A stretch of 64,000 nucleotides of DNA from Halieaceae bacterium (GTDB lineage Bacteria > Pseudomonadota > Gammaproteobacteria > Pseudomonadales > Halieaceae). How positions within the stretch are numbered: the stretch's first letter is position 1; every line of letters starts with the position of its first letter. The stretch lies in NCBI GenBank assembly GCA_028280635.1, contig JANQLM010000033.1, positions 1 to 64,000 of the forward strand, in the 5' to 3' direction. Under the pieces are notes generated by a model. That model was not told where the DNA came from, did no database searches, and worked only from the letters and a program-made list of their open reading frames with translations. Below are positions 1-8,369 of this stretch, piece after piece. Both the position numbers and the translations under genes were made by a program.

Positions 1-531
1 AGCAAACTGATCTGGTTTGTTGGCGGGCTGGCCATGACCGGGCTGTCGCTCTCGGGCGTGTGGTTAACCTGGCGGCGGGTCAAGACCGCGTCACCCAGCT
101 ACTACCAATGGGCCACCGCGCCATTGCTGGTGCTGGTGAGCTATCTGGGCGTCAGCTACGTGAGCAACTACAACCGTTCGCCCTTGATCCCTGCACCCCA
201 GAGCGTGCAAGCCTTCAGGGCAGGAGAAATCCAGGGGGAACTCGCCACCCTGCAAACCGCCGACACCTTGCAAGTACAGGTTCTCCTGCGCGCAGCGAGA
301 GCGCTTCCCAACGTGCGCCGGCTGTCCGTGCTCAGCAGGGGCCGCACAGAAACGTCGACCACGCGCCACCAGCGTGTTGGCGATGGGGTGGGATACTGGC
401 TCTCCCTGCCCGCGGCTACAGCTTTCCACCGAGATGAGCTGGCGTTGGCACTGGAGCTTGCAGATGGCAGCGAGGTGAAGGTTCCCGTTTCTGCAGGCAT
501 CAGCCGACACCTTGCAGCTATGGATCGCTGA
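1..531 (+). CDS. PepSY-associated membrane protein, C-terminal part (5' end cut by window)
   Basis: The reading frame is open from base 1 to a TGA at 529-531, so only the last 176 residues are present. The visible part starts with a hydrophobic helix ending in a WLTWRR-type motif, as in the last membrane helices of PepSY-TM (iron-regulated, siderophore-linked) proteins. A second helix (around APLLVLVSYLGVSYV) and a soluble tail of about 110 residues follow. PepSY-TM proteins usually sit beside TonB siderophore receptors and are thought to act in inner-membrane ferric-siderophore reduction. The Fur box about 200 bp downstream fits an iron theme but lies on the wrong side to control this gene. 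The family call rests on the helix motif only. Confidence 0.55.
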   Translation, partial: SKLIWFVGGLAMTGLSLSGVWLTWRRVKTASPSYYQWATAPLLVLVSYLGVSYVSNYNRSPLIPAPQSVQAFRAGEIQGELATLQTADTLQVQVLLRAARALPNVRRLSVLSRGRTETSTTRHQRVGDGVGYWLSLPAATAFHRDELALALELADGSEVKVPVSAGISRHLAAMDR

Positions 532-643
532 TAAACCATGGATGGCTCATGGATGACAGCAAAGTGAGCCAGAACTCAGCTACTTTATGGTGTTCTCCTG
601 CACCCCCTAGCTACGCCGGTGGCCGCCCGGTTTAAACGTGGAC

Positions 644-680
644 CACCGCGCCCGTACCGGGGGGTCGGCCGGGCGCGGTG
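644..680. terminator. GC-rich hairpin downstream of PepSY gene
   Basis: CACCGCGCCCG at 644-654 pairs perfectly with CGGGCGCGGTG at 670-680 across a 15-base loop. No T-run follows on the plus strand, so it is not a textbook intrinsic terminator. It may stabilise the 3' end of the PepSY transcript or belong to a small RNA. Confidence 0.4.
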
Positions 681-731
681 TATATTGCGCCGCCATCGCG
701 GTGGGAGTTAGGGATGACCGAGGCAATATAC

Positions 732-752
732 AAATGATAATGATTCGTATTT
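732..752. promoter_or_regulatory. Fur-box-like operator
   Basis: AAATGATAATGATTCGTATTT closely matches the Fur consensus (GATAATGATAATCATTATC): two GATAAT-type hexamers are clear and the third is degenerate. It implies iron-dependent repression of a transcript starting here, but no open frame begins within 200 bp on either strand. Confidence 0.6.
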
Positions 753-976
753 AGATTAACGTCAAGCGAAACCACACGAAATCTGCGCCAGATCAGGCTC
801 TGGTCGTCCCCGGGTGGGCAGGTGGCTCCCTGTAGAGTGAGTTGGGCTCTCTTCGACCAATGGTGCCTTGATCACAGCGAACCATTAGATCGTCCTGGCT
901 GCGCCTGGCCCCGACCAAAGCGAGATCGACCAGCGCCGGGAGGCCGGGGGGCGTATCTGGGCCTGTCTGTTTGAGG

Positions 977-1717
977 CTAACGAATGAGCTCCCGCTCCAC
1001 CTCGCGCAACACGTCCTGGTGCACCGACTGGTAATGCCGGCCGGATAACCGGGCATGCTCGCGCACCCCTTCCAGCACCGAGCGAGCCTCTTCGCCGCGC
1101 CCCTCGGCCCCCAGCAGCATCGCGTAGTGAAAGCCGGCATCGGGCCCCGGGTAATACCCCACCAACGCCTCGTATTCATGTAAGGCGGCCGAGACGTCGC
1201 CGAGCTTCTCGGTCGCCCGCGCATACAACAGGTGTGACTCCGCATCGCGATGGTCCGGGTTGTGCTCGGCGAGTTCGTCCAGCGTGCCCCGTGCCTCCCG
1301 GTAGCGCCCCAGCGCAAATTGCGCGCTCGCCAGGCGCTGCAGGATATGCGGATCGTAGCGATGCACCCCCTGCAGGCTCTGCTCGTACAGTGAGACCGCC
1401 TCGCGGAGCTTGCCCTCCGCCATCAACTCGTCGGCCAGCCGGAAACTGTTCTCCACACTCTGGGTGCGGGCGTAATTCTCCGCCGCTGCCCTGACGTCGG
1501 CATTGGGATCGAGAAATTTCTTCACCTGGCGACGCGCACGGCGCCCGCGGCGACTCCCGGACAGGTCCGGCAGCACTTCCAGGAACAGGTAGGCCAGGCT
1601 ACCCGCCACCGGCAGCACCAACACAATCCAGATCCACTTGGTGTCTCGCCCGGTGCGAACGACGTGAATCACAAAGGCTACCTGGATCAAGACGGAGACG
1701 ATAAACAGCGGCATCAC
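977..1717 (-). CDS. TPR-repeat membrane protein with PLDc_N-like N-terminus
   Basis: 246 residues. The first about 50 contain two hydrophobic helices around a TGRDTKWIW turn, the pattern of the short PLDc_N / phospholipase D-nuclease N-terminal module that anchors many bacterial proteins. A basic linker (RRGRRARRQ) follows, then several TPR-like helical hairpins from about residue 85 to 230 (alternating A/L/Y/G pattern such as GRYREARGTLDELAEHNPDH). It is probably an inner-membrane scaffold with cytoplasmic TPRs; partners are unknown. It stands alone: the gene behind it ends at 1949 and the region in front of its stop holds the Fur box. ATG-ATG at the start leaves a one-codon ambiguity. Confidence 0.75.
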   Translation of the reverse strand: MMPLFIVSVLIQVAFVIHVVRTGRDTKWIWIVLVLPVAGSLAYLFLEVLPDLSGSRRGRRARRQVKKFLDPNADVRAAAENYARTQSVENSFRLADELMAEGKLREAVSLYEQSLQGVHRYDPHILQRLASAQFALGRYREARGTLDELAEHNPDHRDAESHLLYARATEKLGDVSAALHEYEALVGYYPGPDAGFHYAMLLGAEGRGEEARSVLEGVREHARLSGRHYQSVHQDVLREVERELIR

Positions 1718-1948
1718 GAACCCCTCTACGCACCACCAGCGGCTTCAGTGTAGAGCAAATTGACAAGCCGGGGAGATTTCAGGCGCAGCCGCTTCGCTCA
1801 GGGATCGAGCGGCGTGGTGTGCAGGTGCATTTAGCAGATCGTGGCCGCCAGGGATGGCGCGGCCTGCGACCCGGGCCCCGAGCCCACGGGGAGGCATCCA
1901 CGGCGTGCCTGCCAAAGCAGCTGCACGCCGCGTCGCCCTCAAATAGCG

Positions 1949-3502
1949 CTAGCGCTTAACGCTGAGCATGTACTCCGCCACGGCAAGGCGCGTGTCTTCG
2001 TCGAGGTAGTCCTGGGGCGGCATTTCCGGGTAGTCCTCACGCTTCTTGACCGGGGCGGCAATGTACTCCGCCAGGCCGTGGGGATTGTCCATGTACAGGG
2101 CCTGGATGATCTTCACCGGCGGGCCAATCATGCGGCCTTCGTAGGTGTGACAGCCGGCACAGACACCCAGATAGGCGATCTTGCCGCGCTCGTCAGGCGC
2201 AATCACCCGGGGTTCCACCGTCGGCAGCAGGTAGTTGGCGATGGTGGAAGTGTTGGTGAAATCACACTCCGGCCAGTCATCCACACCGGCGTGCACATAG
2301 CGGTGACGGTTGATAATGCAGCTGTCGGTGGTCGGACCCACCACGAAGATATCCGGATTGCCGGTCTTCAGGCCGGCCAACATGAGCGCGCGAATATCCG
2401 GCGTCGTGTCATAGCCGTTGTTCTGCATGGTGTTGTTAAGAATCTTGAGGCCGTCGGAGTTGGGGTCGGCTTCGGGGTCCACGGTCACATTGGTGAGCTG
2501 GGCCGCGGTGTTGTGATCCACGGACAGGATGCCCACCGTCTTGTTATTGGTGATGATATTGCCTTCCACCACCACGTCGTCCGCCGCCATCACCATGACA
2601 CCGGTGCCCGCCGGGATACCACCCACGGTAGATCCGGGCGCGCCGAAGTTGGGCGTGTTGTTGTCCGAGATCCAGTTGTTGCGGATGATCACATCGTAGG
2701 TGGTCTTGATCGGCAGGCCCGGGGTGATAAAGGCCAGCACGCCGCCGGTGTTGTTGTAGACGAAGTTGCTCTCAACAATGGCGTGGCGGCTGTTCTCGAT
2801 CTCAATGCCGGCAACGCTGTCGAACACTTCGTTATAGGCCACGTGAACATTGTCACTCATGCCCACGTAGATGGCCGCATCCTCGATACCGGAGATCACG
2901 TTGTGTTCCACCACGCCGTTCTGGCCAAGCTGCGGGAAGATGCCGTAAACACCGGTGTCGACGATGATATTGTCGCGAATCTCCCAGTTGTTGCCTGCCT
3001 GGCTCATGATCGCATTCCCCTTGTACTGGGTAATGAGGAAGCCTTCGATCACGATATTGTTACCTGAGAAGAGGATGGCGTCATTGAGCGTACCGCCACC
3101 GTCCATGGTGGCGCGCTCGGAGCCCTGCACAATACCGATCAGGCGGATGCCGTCCTTGTCGATGTAGACCGTCTCGCTGTAGGTACCGGGCATCACATGA
3201 ATCGTGGTGCCGGGCTCTGCCGCCTGCACCGCCTCCTGGATGGACTCGCCGTCGTTGACGGTAACCACCACGTCGCTCATCGGCGGGCCAGCCACAAACT
3301 TGCTGCTGCCGGACATGATCAGCTCCTTGGCTGCCGCCACGTCCGCTGGCGTGGCGCCGCCGGCCGTGCTGCCGCCGTAGGCCGCGCCCCCGCTGGTGCT
3401 GGTGACCACCGGCGCGGAACCGCCGGCCTGTTTGCCGAACTGCATACCGGCCGCAAATGCGACCAGCACCAGTACCACGGCTACCAGTTTGCCCATATTC
3501 AT
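1949..3502 (-). CDS. Parallel beta-helix protein with C-terminal haem-c domain
   Basis: 517 residues, exported. An N-terminal hydrophobic segment (about 5-20) acts as signal or anchor, then a Gly/Ser/Ala linker. Residues about 75-390 show NosD/pectate-lyase-like right-handed beta-helix rungs (repeated N-x-I/V, G-I-x-I-x patterns). The last about 80 residues form a mono-haem cytochrome c with CAGCH at 448-452 and a probable axial Met near 494. Beta-helix domains commonly bind or cleave polysaccharides, so this looks like a redox-linked glycan- or surface-binding protein; the substrate cannot be read from sequence. It is the last gene of a three-gene unit: its ATG overlaps the peroxidase stop by 4 bases. 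A long antisense frame over it (1841-3067) is a shadow. Confidence 0.8.
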   Translation of the reverse strand: MNMGKLVAVVLVLVAFAAGMQFGKQAGGSAPVVTSTSGGAAYGGSTAGGATPADVAAAKELIMSGSSKFVAGPPMSDVVVTVNDGESIQEAVQAAEPGTTIHVMPGTYSETVYIDKDGIRLIGIVQGSERATMDGGGTLNDAILFSGNNIVIEGFLITQYKGNAIMSQAGNNWEIRDNIIVDTGVYGIFPQLGQNGVVEHNVISGIEDAAIYVGMSDNVHVAYNEVFDSVAGIEIENSRHAIVESNFVYNNTGGVLAFITPGLPIKTTYDVIIRNNWISDNNTPNFGAPGSTVGGIPAGTGVMVMAADDVVVEGNIITNNKTVGILSVDHNTAAQLTNVTVDPEADPNSDGLKILNNTMQNNGYDTTPDIRALMLAGLKTGNPDIFVVGPTTDSCIINRHRYVHAGVDDWPECDFTNTSTIANYLLPTVEPRVIAPDERGKIAYLGVCAGCHTYEGRMIGPPVKIIQALYMDNPHGLAEYIAAPVKKREDYPEMPPQDYLDEDTRLAVAEYMLSVKR

Positions 3503-4815
3503 GATGCTGCTCCTTCTGTTGCTGTCGCGCGGTCCGCAGTGGCCGGCGCGTTGTTATGAAGTGGTGATACCCCGATCGGTTCCAGCCCCGAGGGCACGAC
3601 ATTGGGGATGGGTGGTGAAAAGGTCTCGTCGGTGAGTGTCATCAGGAAGTCCACCAGCCGGTCAAGCTCCTCGTCGGTCAGCTTTGGCTCCCAGATATGC
3701 CAGTGGATGTGCATGTCCACACCCTCGGGCACCGCGTGGCCACGCCCCTTGGTATAGAACTCCACGGTCTCGCGCAGGGTGGCGAAGCGACCGGAGTGCA
3801 TATAGGGCGCTGTTTTCTCGATATTGCGCAGGGTCGGCACCTTGAAACCGCCCTTCATCTTGGCGGCGCCCCAGGTGGCCTCAGCGCCGATATCCAGTGG
3901 CAGGCCCTCGGGCTCCGGGGCGCCGATCACCGCCACCTGTTGGTTGGTGAACAGCGGCGGCGTGTGGCACTCGGCACAGCGGGCGACAAAGGAGCGGAAC
4001 ACGTTCATGCCTTCGATTTCGCGCTGGTTCAGCGCCGCATGGTAACCGTGAGCGTAGCGGTCGTAGCGGCTGTTGAGGGAGATCAGCGAAGTCTGGAAGG
4101 CCGCCAGGGCGCGGTAGACCTGGCCCAGGCTGATCTCATCCAACTGGCCCTGCGGGAAAGCCTGGCGGAACAGGCGCCGGTAGGTCTCATTGCCGTTAAG
4201 GGTCGCCAGCAGCTGCTCGCGGGTATTGCCCATTTCCTCCGGTGAATACAGCGGGCCTTCCGCCTGCTGTTCCAGGGAACTGGCGCGCACATCCCAGAAC
4301 AGATGATCCAGAAAAGCCACGTTCCACAGGGTGGGTGAGGAGCGCTTCACCGGGTGGCCGGCGATACCGATGGACCGGTCACGGCCATCGCTGAAACCCA
4401 AATCCGGGTGATGGCAGCTCGCGCAGGAGTGACTGCCGTCGCCCGACAGGGCCGGATCAAAGAACAGGTAACGACCCAGGTCGATCTGCTCGGGACTGAA
4501 ACCGTCCCGGTGCGCGGGCAGCGCGGTCTGGGTACCGCCCACGCCGCGGTCCTGCAGGGAATCGTAGAACTGGTAGAAGTTGCGCAGCTTGCAGCCGTCG
4601 GGGCCGGTATGCTCAAAGCCCGGCGGACAGTGGGCCGAGAGCATAATGTCCTGCGGCGCCCACAGGGCCTCCTGCGGGGTTTCCAGCGCCAGGCTTGCCA
4701 CCGCCAGCGGTGGGGTCTCGGACGTCCTCTCCCAGGTCGAGGCCAGCAAGGCGGCCTGCCCCGCGCAGAAGGCTGCGAACAGGGCGAGGAAGACCGTGCT
4801 GCGACGAAAGCTCAT
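3499..4815 (-). CDS. Di-heme cytochrome-c peroxidase (CcpA/MauG family)
   Basis: 438 residues. A signal peptide (about 1-26) is followed by two c-haem motifs, CASCH at 131-135 and CAECH at 280-284, with the family pattern LGRYLFFDPALSGDGSHSC before the first haem and LRNIEKTAPYMHSGRFATL near the C-terminus. Family members in the periplasm reduce H2O2 with electrons from small cytochromes (CcpA) or carry out long-range oxidations (MauG). The diheme cytochrome encoded immediately upstream is the natural electron partner; genes overlap by ATGA at both ends (4812-4815 and 3499-3502), so translation is probably coupled. Whether it is a peroxidase or a MauG-like oxidase is undecided. Two Cys (about 63 and 75) outside the haem motifs could form a disulfide. 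Confidence 0.88.
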   Translation of the reverse strand: MSFRRSTVFLALFAAFCAGQAALLASTWERTSETPPLAVASLALETPQEALWAPQDIMLSAHCPPGFEHTGPDGCKLRNFYQFYDSLQDRGVGGTQTALPAHRDGFSPEQIDLGRYLFFDPALSGDGSHSCASCHHPDLGFSDGRDRSIGIAGHPVKRSSPTLWNVAFLDHLFWDVRASSLEQQAEGPLYSPEEMGNTREQLLATLNGNETYRRLFRQAFPQGQLDEISLGQVYRALAAFQTSLISLNSRYDRYAHGYHAALNQREIEGMNVFRSFVARCAECHTPPLFTNQQVAVIGAPEPEGLPLDIGAEATWGAAKMKGGFKVPTLRNIEKTAPYMHSGRFATLRETVEFYTKGRGHAVPEGVDMHIHWHIWEPKLTDEELDRLVDFLMTLTDETFSPPIPNVVPSGLEPIGVSPLHNNAPATADRATATEGAAS

Positions 4816-5432
4816 TGGGACAGGATATAACCGATGACGTCGTCCAGATCCTTCTCGGTGGCCAGCATGCTGGACATCATCTGCATCTGGCGGCCGTACT
4901 TGTCATCCGGGTGGCTGCCGCGAATGCCCTGCTGGAAGTTGGCGTACTGGCGGCGCAGGTAGGTCTCGTCAAGCGTCGCTAGGTTGGGGGCGTTCAGTGA
5001 CGGGTTGCCGCCGGCCCTGGCGCCGTGACACGCCCCGCAGGCAGCGTTGTACTGGACTTCACCGTTGCGGGTGTCGTGGTCACCGGCGTCGCCGCCGTCA
5101 CCCGCGGGCAGGCCGGCTATATAAGCGGCTACATTGGCGACCGCCTCGGGCCCCGCCAGGGTCGCGGCCATGCCCTGCATCTGCCGGCCCAGGGTGTCAC
5201 GGGCATCCGCACCGCGCAGGCCGGACTGATAGTGCGTAATCTGCCGGGCAAGGTAGTCGGCGGACTGGCCCGCCAGCGCCGGCGCATTGAGTGCAGGGTT
5301 GCCGGTGGCATCAGCGCCGTGGCAGGCAATGCAGGTGGTATAGCTCGCCTTGCCCGCCGCCGGGTCAGCCCCCTGGGCGAAGGCCGACAATGCCAGCACC
5401 AGGCATGCGAAAGCTATTTTCAGAGTTGTCAT
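4812..5432 (-). CDS. Diheme cytochrome c (c4-like)
   Basis: 206 residues. A signal peptide (about 1-21, cleavage after AFAQG) is followed by two similar class-I cytochrome domains with CIACH at 34-38 and CGACH at 132-136, each followed by a Met-rich stretch (about 85-88 and 183-189) that can supply the sixth ligand. Length and the two-domain repeat match cytochrome c4, a periplasmic electron carrier. It is the first gene of the unit with the di-heme peroxidase and the beta-helix/haem protein, so it probably delivers electrons to or takes them from those proteins. The promoter must lie in 5433-5566. Confidence 0.88.
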   Translation of the reverse strand: MTTLKIAFACLVLALSAFAQGADPAAGKASYTTCIACHGADATGNPALNAPALAGQSADYLARQITHYQSGLRGADARDTLGRQMQGMAATLAGPEAVANVAAYIAGLPAGDGGDAGDHDTRNGEVQYNAACGACHGARAGGNPSLNAPNLATLDETYLRRQYANFQQGIRGSHPDDKYGRQMQMMSSMLATEKDLDDVIGYILSQ

Positions 5433-5566
5433 TTGCGGTTCCCGAACGCGCTCCCCCGAGCGAATGGCGCAAAGTATGGCGCGCTGGGAGGGGAAATCTG
5501 CCGAATTTTAAAAATCCGTCAGCTTTTTTTCGGGATTGGGGCAGAATTTTGGCCCAATAAGACCAG

Positions 5567-6592
5567 TCAGGCCGCGTCTGCGCTGCCCAGGTGCGTCCGG
5601 CGCCAGGCGCTGGGGGTTTGCTGGTGCACCGCCTTGAAGGCCTTGTTGAAGGAGCTGAGGGACCGGAATCCGGCATCCATGGCGATAGTGAGCACCGGCA
5701 GTTGGGCGTCGTCCGGGCTGGCGAGGCGTGCGGCGGCGTCCTTGACCCGGTAACTGTTCAGGAAATCGCTGAAATTCCGGTAACCGAGCCCGCCGTTGAT
5801 CGCCTGGCGCAGCCGGTACTGGGGCACATCCACCTGGCTGGCGAGTTCACCCAGGGTCAGGCCCATCTGCCGCCAGGCCGCCTCGGCCTGCATATGGTTC
5901 TCAAGCTGGGTCAGCAGGCCGGGATCGACGCTGACCACCGGCGCCTCGGGCGTCACCGCTTTCCCCACCGGCTGGAACAGCAGGCCGCTGCGGTATTCCA
6001 GCAACGACAGGTTGATGAGGAACAGCAGCAGCGCCGGCGGCAGGTACTCCCAGGTGGCCAGCCAGGCGGCACCGGGGAAGAGGACCTCCCGGGAGAAAAT
6101 CAGCAATAGCAGATAGGCGCCATTGAGGCCCACAAAGCCCAGCCGCAGCCGGCGGCGAGCTTCCACCAGGTCGGTGCGCCAGTGCCGGGAGACCACCCAC
6201 AGGGTCAGGCCCAGCAGGATGAACTCCGCGCCCTGGGGCAGGGTGAAAAACAGCCAGCGCGGGGCCGCGGGCACCAGCATGCCCACCAGCGGCATCAGCA
6301 CCGTAAAACCCACTAGCACAAGCTGCCAGGGCCGCAGCCGGAAGTGGTCGTCAAAGACGCTGGCGCTGAACAGGTAGAAAAAGCCCGGCGCCGCGGTCTG
6401 CAGGGTGGCTGTCGGTATCTCGAAGGGCGTGCCCAGCACCAGCGGCATGCACAGGTAGGCCGCAATCGCGAGCATCAGCAGCCCGTACAGGCGCTCGCGG
6501 ATACCCCAGCCCGGCTGGCGCAGCAACAGCGCCAGGCCCAGGGCGACCTGGGCGAAGCTGAAACTGATAGCGGCAATGAGCAGGTCTGGCAT
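5567..6592 (-). CDS. AraC-family transcriptional regulator with membrane-like N-terminus
   Basis: 341 residues. The N-terminal about 210 residues contain several hydrophobic helices (from PDLLIAAISFSFAQVALGLALLL on), the architecture of AraC regulators with a membrane-embedded sensor. The C-terminal about 100 residues carry the two HTH motifs: LTLGELASQVDVPQYRLRQAI and the hallmark AMDAGFRSLSSFNKAFKAVHQQTPSAWRR. It lies upstream of the cytochrome/peroxidase operon in the same direction (135-bp gap) and downstream of the MBL-fold hydrolase gene, so either may be its target. The inducer is unknown. Confidence 0.85.
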   Translation of the reverse strand: MPDLLIAAISFSFAQVALGLALLLRQPGWGIRERLYGLLMLAIAAYLCMPLVLGTPFEIPTATLQTAAPGFFYLFSASVFDDHFRLRPWQLVLVGFTVLMPLVGMLVPAAPRWLFFTLPQGAEFILLGLTLWVVSRHWRTDLVEARRRLRLGFVGLNGAYLLLLIFSREVLFPGAAWLATWEYLPPALLLFLINLSLLEYRSGLLFQPVGKAVTPEAPVVSVDPGLLTQLENHMQAEAAWRQMGLTLGELASQVDVPQYRLRQAINGGLGYRNFSDFLNSYRVKDAAARLASPDDAQLPVLTIAMDAGFRSLSSFNKAFKAVHQQTPSAWRRTHLGSADAA

Positions 6593-6735
6593 GGTTATGC
6601 GTCCGGTCTGGGACGCATAATACCAACAAGAAAGCCCGGCACGGGCCCCGGGGTGGGACCGGCCGGGCAGAAAGGTCCGCAGCGGAGCTATGGGGGCACG
6701 CTGCGAACCTGCGGGCGATCAGCAGATGCTGCGGT

Positions 6736-8199
6736 TCACCTCGAGCACAGGGGTCGATCATCCGGGCAATCGAAATCCCGGAAGCTCTCCACTGAGCGCT
6801 CAAAGTCCCGCGCCGTGTACACCCGCGCATTGTGCGCGGTAACGATGCGGCTGTAGTTGATATCCAGCGGCTCCAGTGCCTCGGCCATGCTCACGGTATT
6901 GCGATTGGCCGCCGGCACGCCCTCGGCATAGGGCGAGCCGAAGTGATCAGCCATAAACAGGGTGCGGGTTGAGGGCACGTAGAACAGCAGGTTGCTGCGC
7001 GAGTGCACGGTGGCGACATCGTACAGTTCCACCCGGCTGCTGCCGTCGCCCAGGGTCATGCGATCGTTGACAGTGAGGAAGCGCCCGCTCTCGGGCTCAA
7101 GCTGGCTGGTATCACGGATCACATCCACCGTGTCCTCCACCGTCACCAGGGTTGCCCCCATGGACAGGGCCTCATCGATGCCGCCCAGGTGGTCATTGTG
7201 GTGGTGGGTCACTACCTGGTAGGCCAGGCGTTTGTGGCTGCCAATCGCGTCCTGGAATTTCGCCAGGCGCCCTCTCAGGTCCGGATAGCCGCCACAGCCC
7301 ACCACCTCGTTGCCGGTATCCACGAAGATGGAGTACCCACCGTTCTGGCCTATGTGGTAGACGTTGCTGGCCAGGCGATTGACTATCATCTCGCTGGTGT
7401 CGATGCGCTCAGCCTCGGGGGCCAGACCGTCCGGCAGCTCAAACAGCGCCGTATCGAGATCGCGATTGAAGCGCACCGTGCGCCCGGTTCCGATCAGGTT
7501 GGGATCGCCCGCCACCGAGAAGTACACCCGGGTGGCGGCCATCAGCCCGTCGACTGCCACATGCTCGCCGAATACGTAATCCAGCGCGCCGAGCTGCGGG
7601 TTCTCACGGGTCATGCGGGTGACCAGGTGGCTTTCCGCATCGATGTAGAGTGTGAGATCCGGACTCAAGGGGAAGGGAATCTTCACCAACTCGTGGGGCC
7701 TGTTCATCCAACTGGTCGGACCCAGGTACTCAGCTTCTTCACGTGCGCTGTGAAGCTGGCGCGCCAGCAGAGTGTCAGTGGTGCGCATGGTACCGCCACC
7801 GAAGGTGTAGGGGTCCGCCGAGTTGGCCTCCCCGTAGCGGCCGATCACCAGGTTCACATTCCAGGCCTCGTCCCCGTTGACGATGATCATGTTGGGAAAG
7901 ATGCCGCCCCGCGCCTTGAAGTAACTCTCGAAGTAGGCCCGCTCGTTCTCGATGTCGTGAACAAAGCGGAAATTGTTCTTGCTGAGGTCTGAAAGCTCCG
8001 GCGCCCAGCTCTGGCCGAGGTTGGGCCCGATATAGGCCTCAATAATCTCGACGTTGCGCATCCCGGCAAGCGCGTCACCCCCGTAGGCAGCGACCACGCG
8101 GTCGACCAGCGCGTCCAGATCAAACTCGGAATCCTGGGCCTGGCTCGGCTCACCTACCACCAGCAGCGCCAGCAAGACGCCGCGAATTATTGTGTTCAT
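6736..8199 (-). CDS. Exported metallo-beta-lactamase-fold hydrolase
   Basis: 487 residues. A signal peptide (about 1-21, cleavage near SQAQD) precedes an N-terminal about 240-residue beta-rich domain of the type found before MBL domains in exported proteins. The C-terminal MBL domain has the metal motif THHHNDHLGG (HxHxDH) and the later ligand positions in VATVHSRSN, MADHFG and a terminal VTAHN. It should be a periplasmic zinc hydrolase. Similar proteins act on lactones, sulfate esters or lactams; the substrate cannot be assigned. It is monocistronic or weakly linked to the AraC regulator 143 bp downstream. Confidence 0.8.
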   Translation of the reverse strand: MNTIIRGVLLALLVVGEPSQAQDSEFDLDALVDRVVAAYGGDALAGMRNVEIIEAYIGPNLGQSWAPELSDLSKNNFRFVHDIENERAYFESYFKARGGIFPNMIIVNGDEAWNVNLVIGRYGEANSADPYTFGGGTMRTTDTLLARQLHSAREEAEYLGPTSWMNRPHELVKIPFPLSPDLTLYIDAESHLVTRMTRENPQLGALDYVFGEHVAVDGLMAATRVYFSVAGDPNLIGTGRTVRFNRDLDTALFELPDGLAPEAERIDTSEMIVNRLASNVYHIGQNGGYSIFVDTGNEVVGCGGYPDLRGRLAKFQDAIGSHKRLAYQVVTHHHNDHLGGIDEALSMGATLVTVEDTVDVIRDTSQLEPESGRFLTVNDRMTLGDGSSRVELYDVATVHSRSNLLFYVPSTRTLFMADHFGSPYAEGVPAANRNTVSMAEALEPLDINYSRIVTAHNARVYTARDFERSVESFRDFDCPDDRPLCSR

Positions 8200-8369
8200 G
8201 GTGTTGTCCTGTCATCAGTCCCCCTGACAACACCAGTCTGCGTTCAGTCGGGCAATCGCGCTATACCGCTTGTCTTGCCACGACAACACTTCGCCGCATT
8301 CACGGCTGACACCGCGGCGGGCCAGGCAGACGACGCGACCGACCGCGTGTTCACGCCTCGCTCACGGCA

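Larger units (their letters stand above)
532..976. other. Intergenic region with Fur box and hairpin, no gene seen
   Basis: No credible coding frame is found on either strand in this 445-bp stretch. It holds a perfect 11-bp inverted repeat (644-654 and 670-680) and a strong Fur-box-like sequence (732-752). The longest start-to-stop frame leftward from the Fur box encodes only about 29 residues. A small RNA or a lost gene is possible. Confidence 0.5.

Noticed and set aside
793-1317. 174-codon frame overlapping the TPR gene on the same strand
   Set aside because: Out-of-frame Arg/Thr-rich translation of the real TPR gene.
1841-3067. 408-codon frame antisense to the beta-helix gene
   Set aside because: Val/His/Asp-rich composition with no family pattern; it mirrors the haem/beta-helix gene on the other strand, which has clear motifs.
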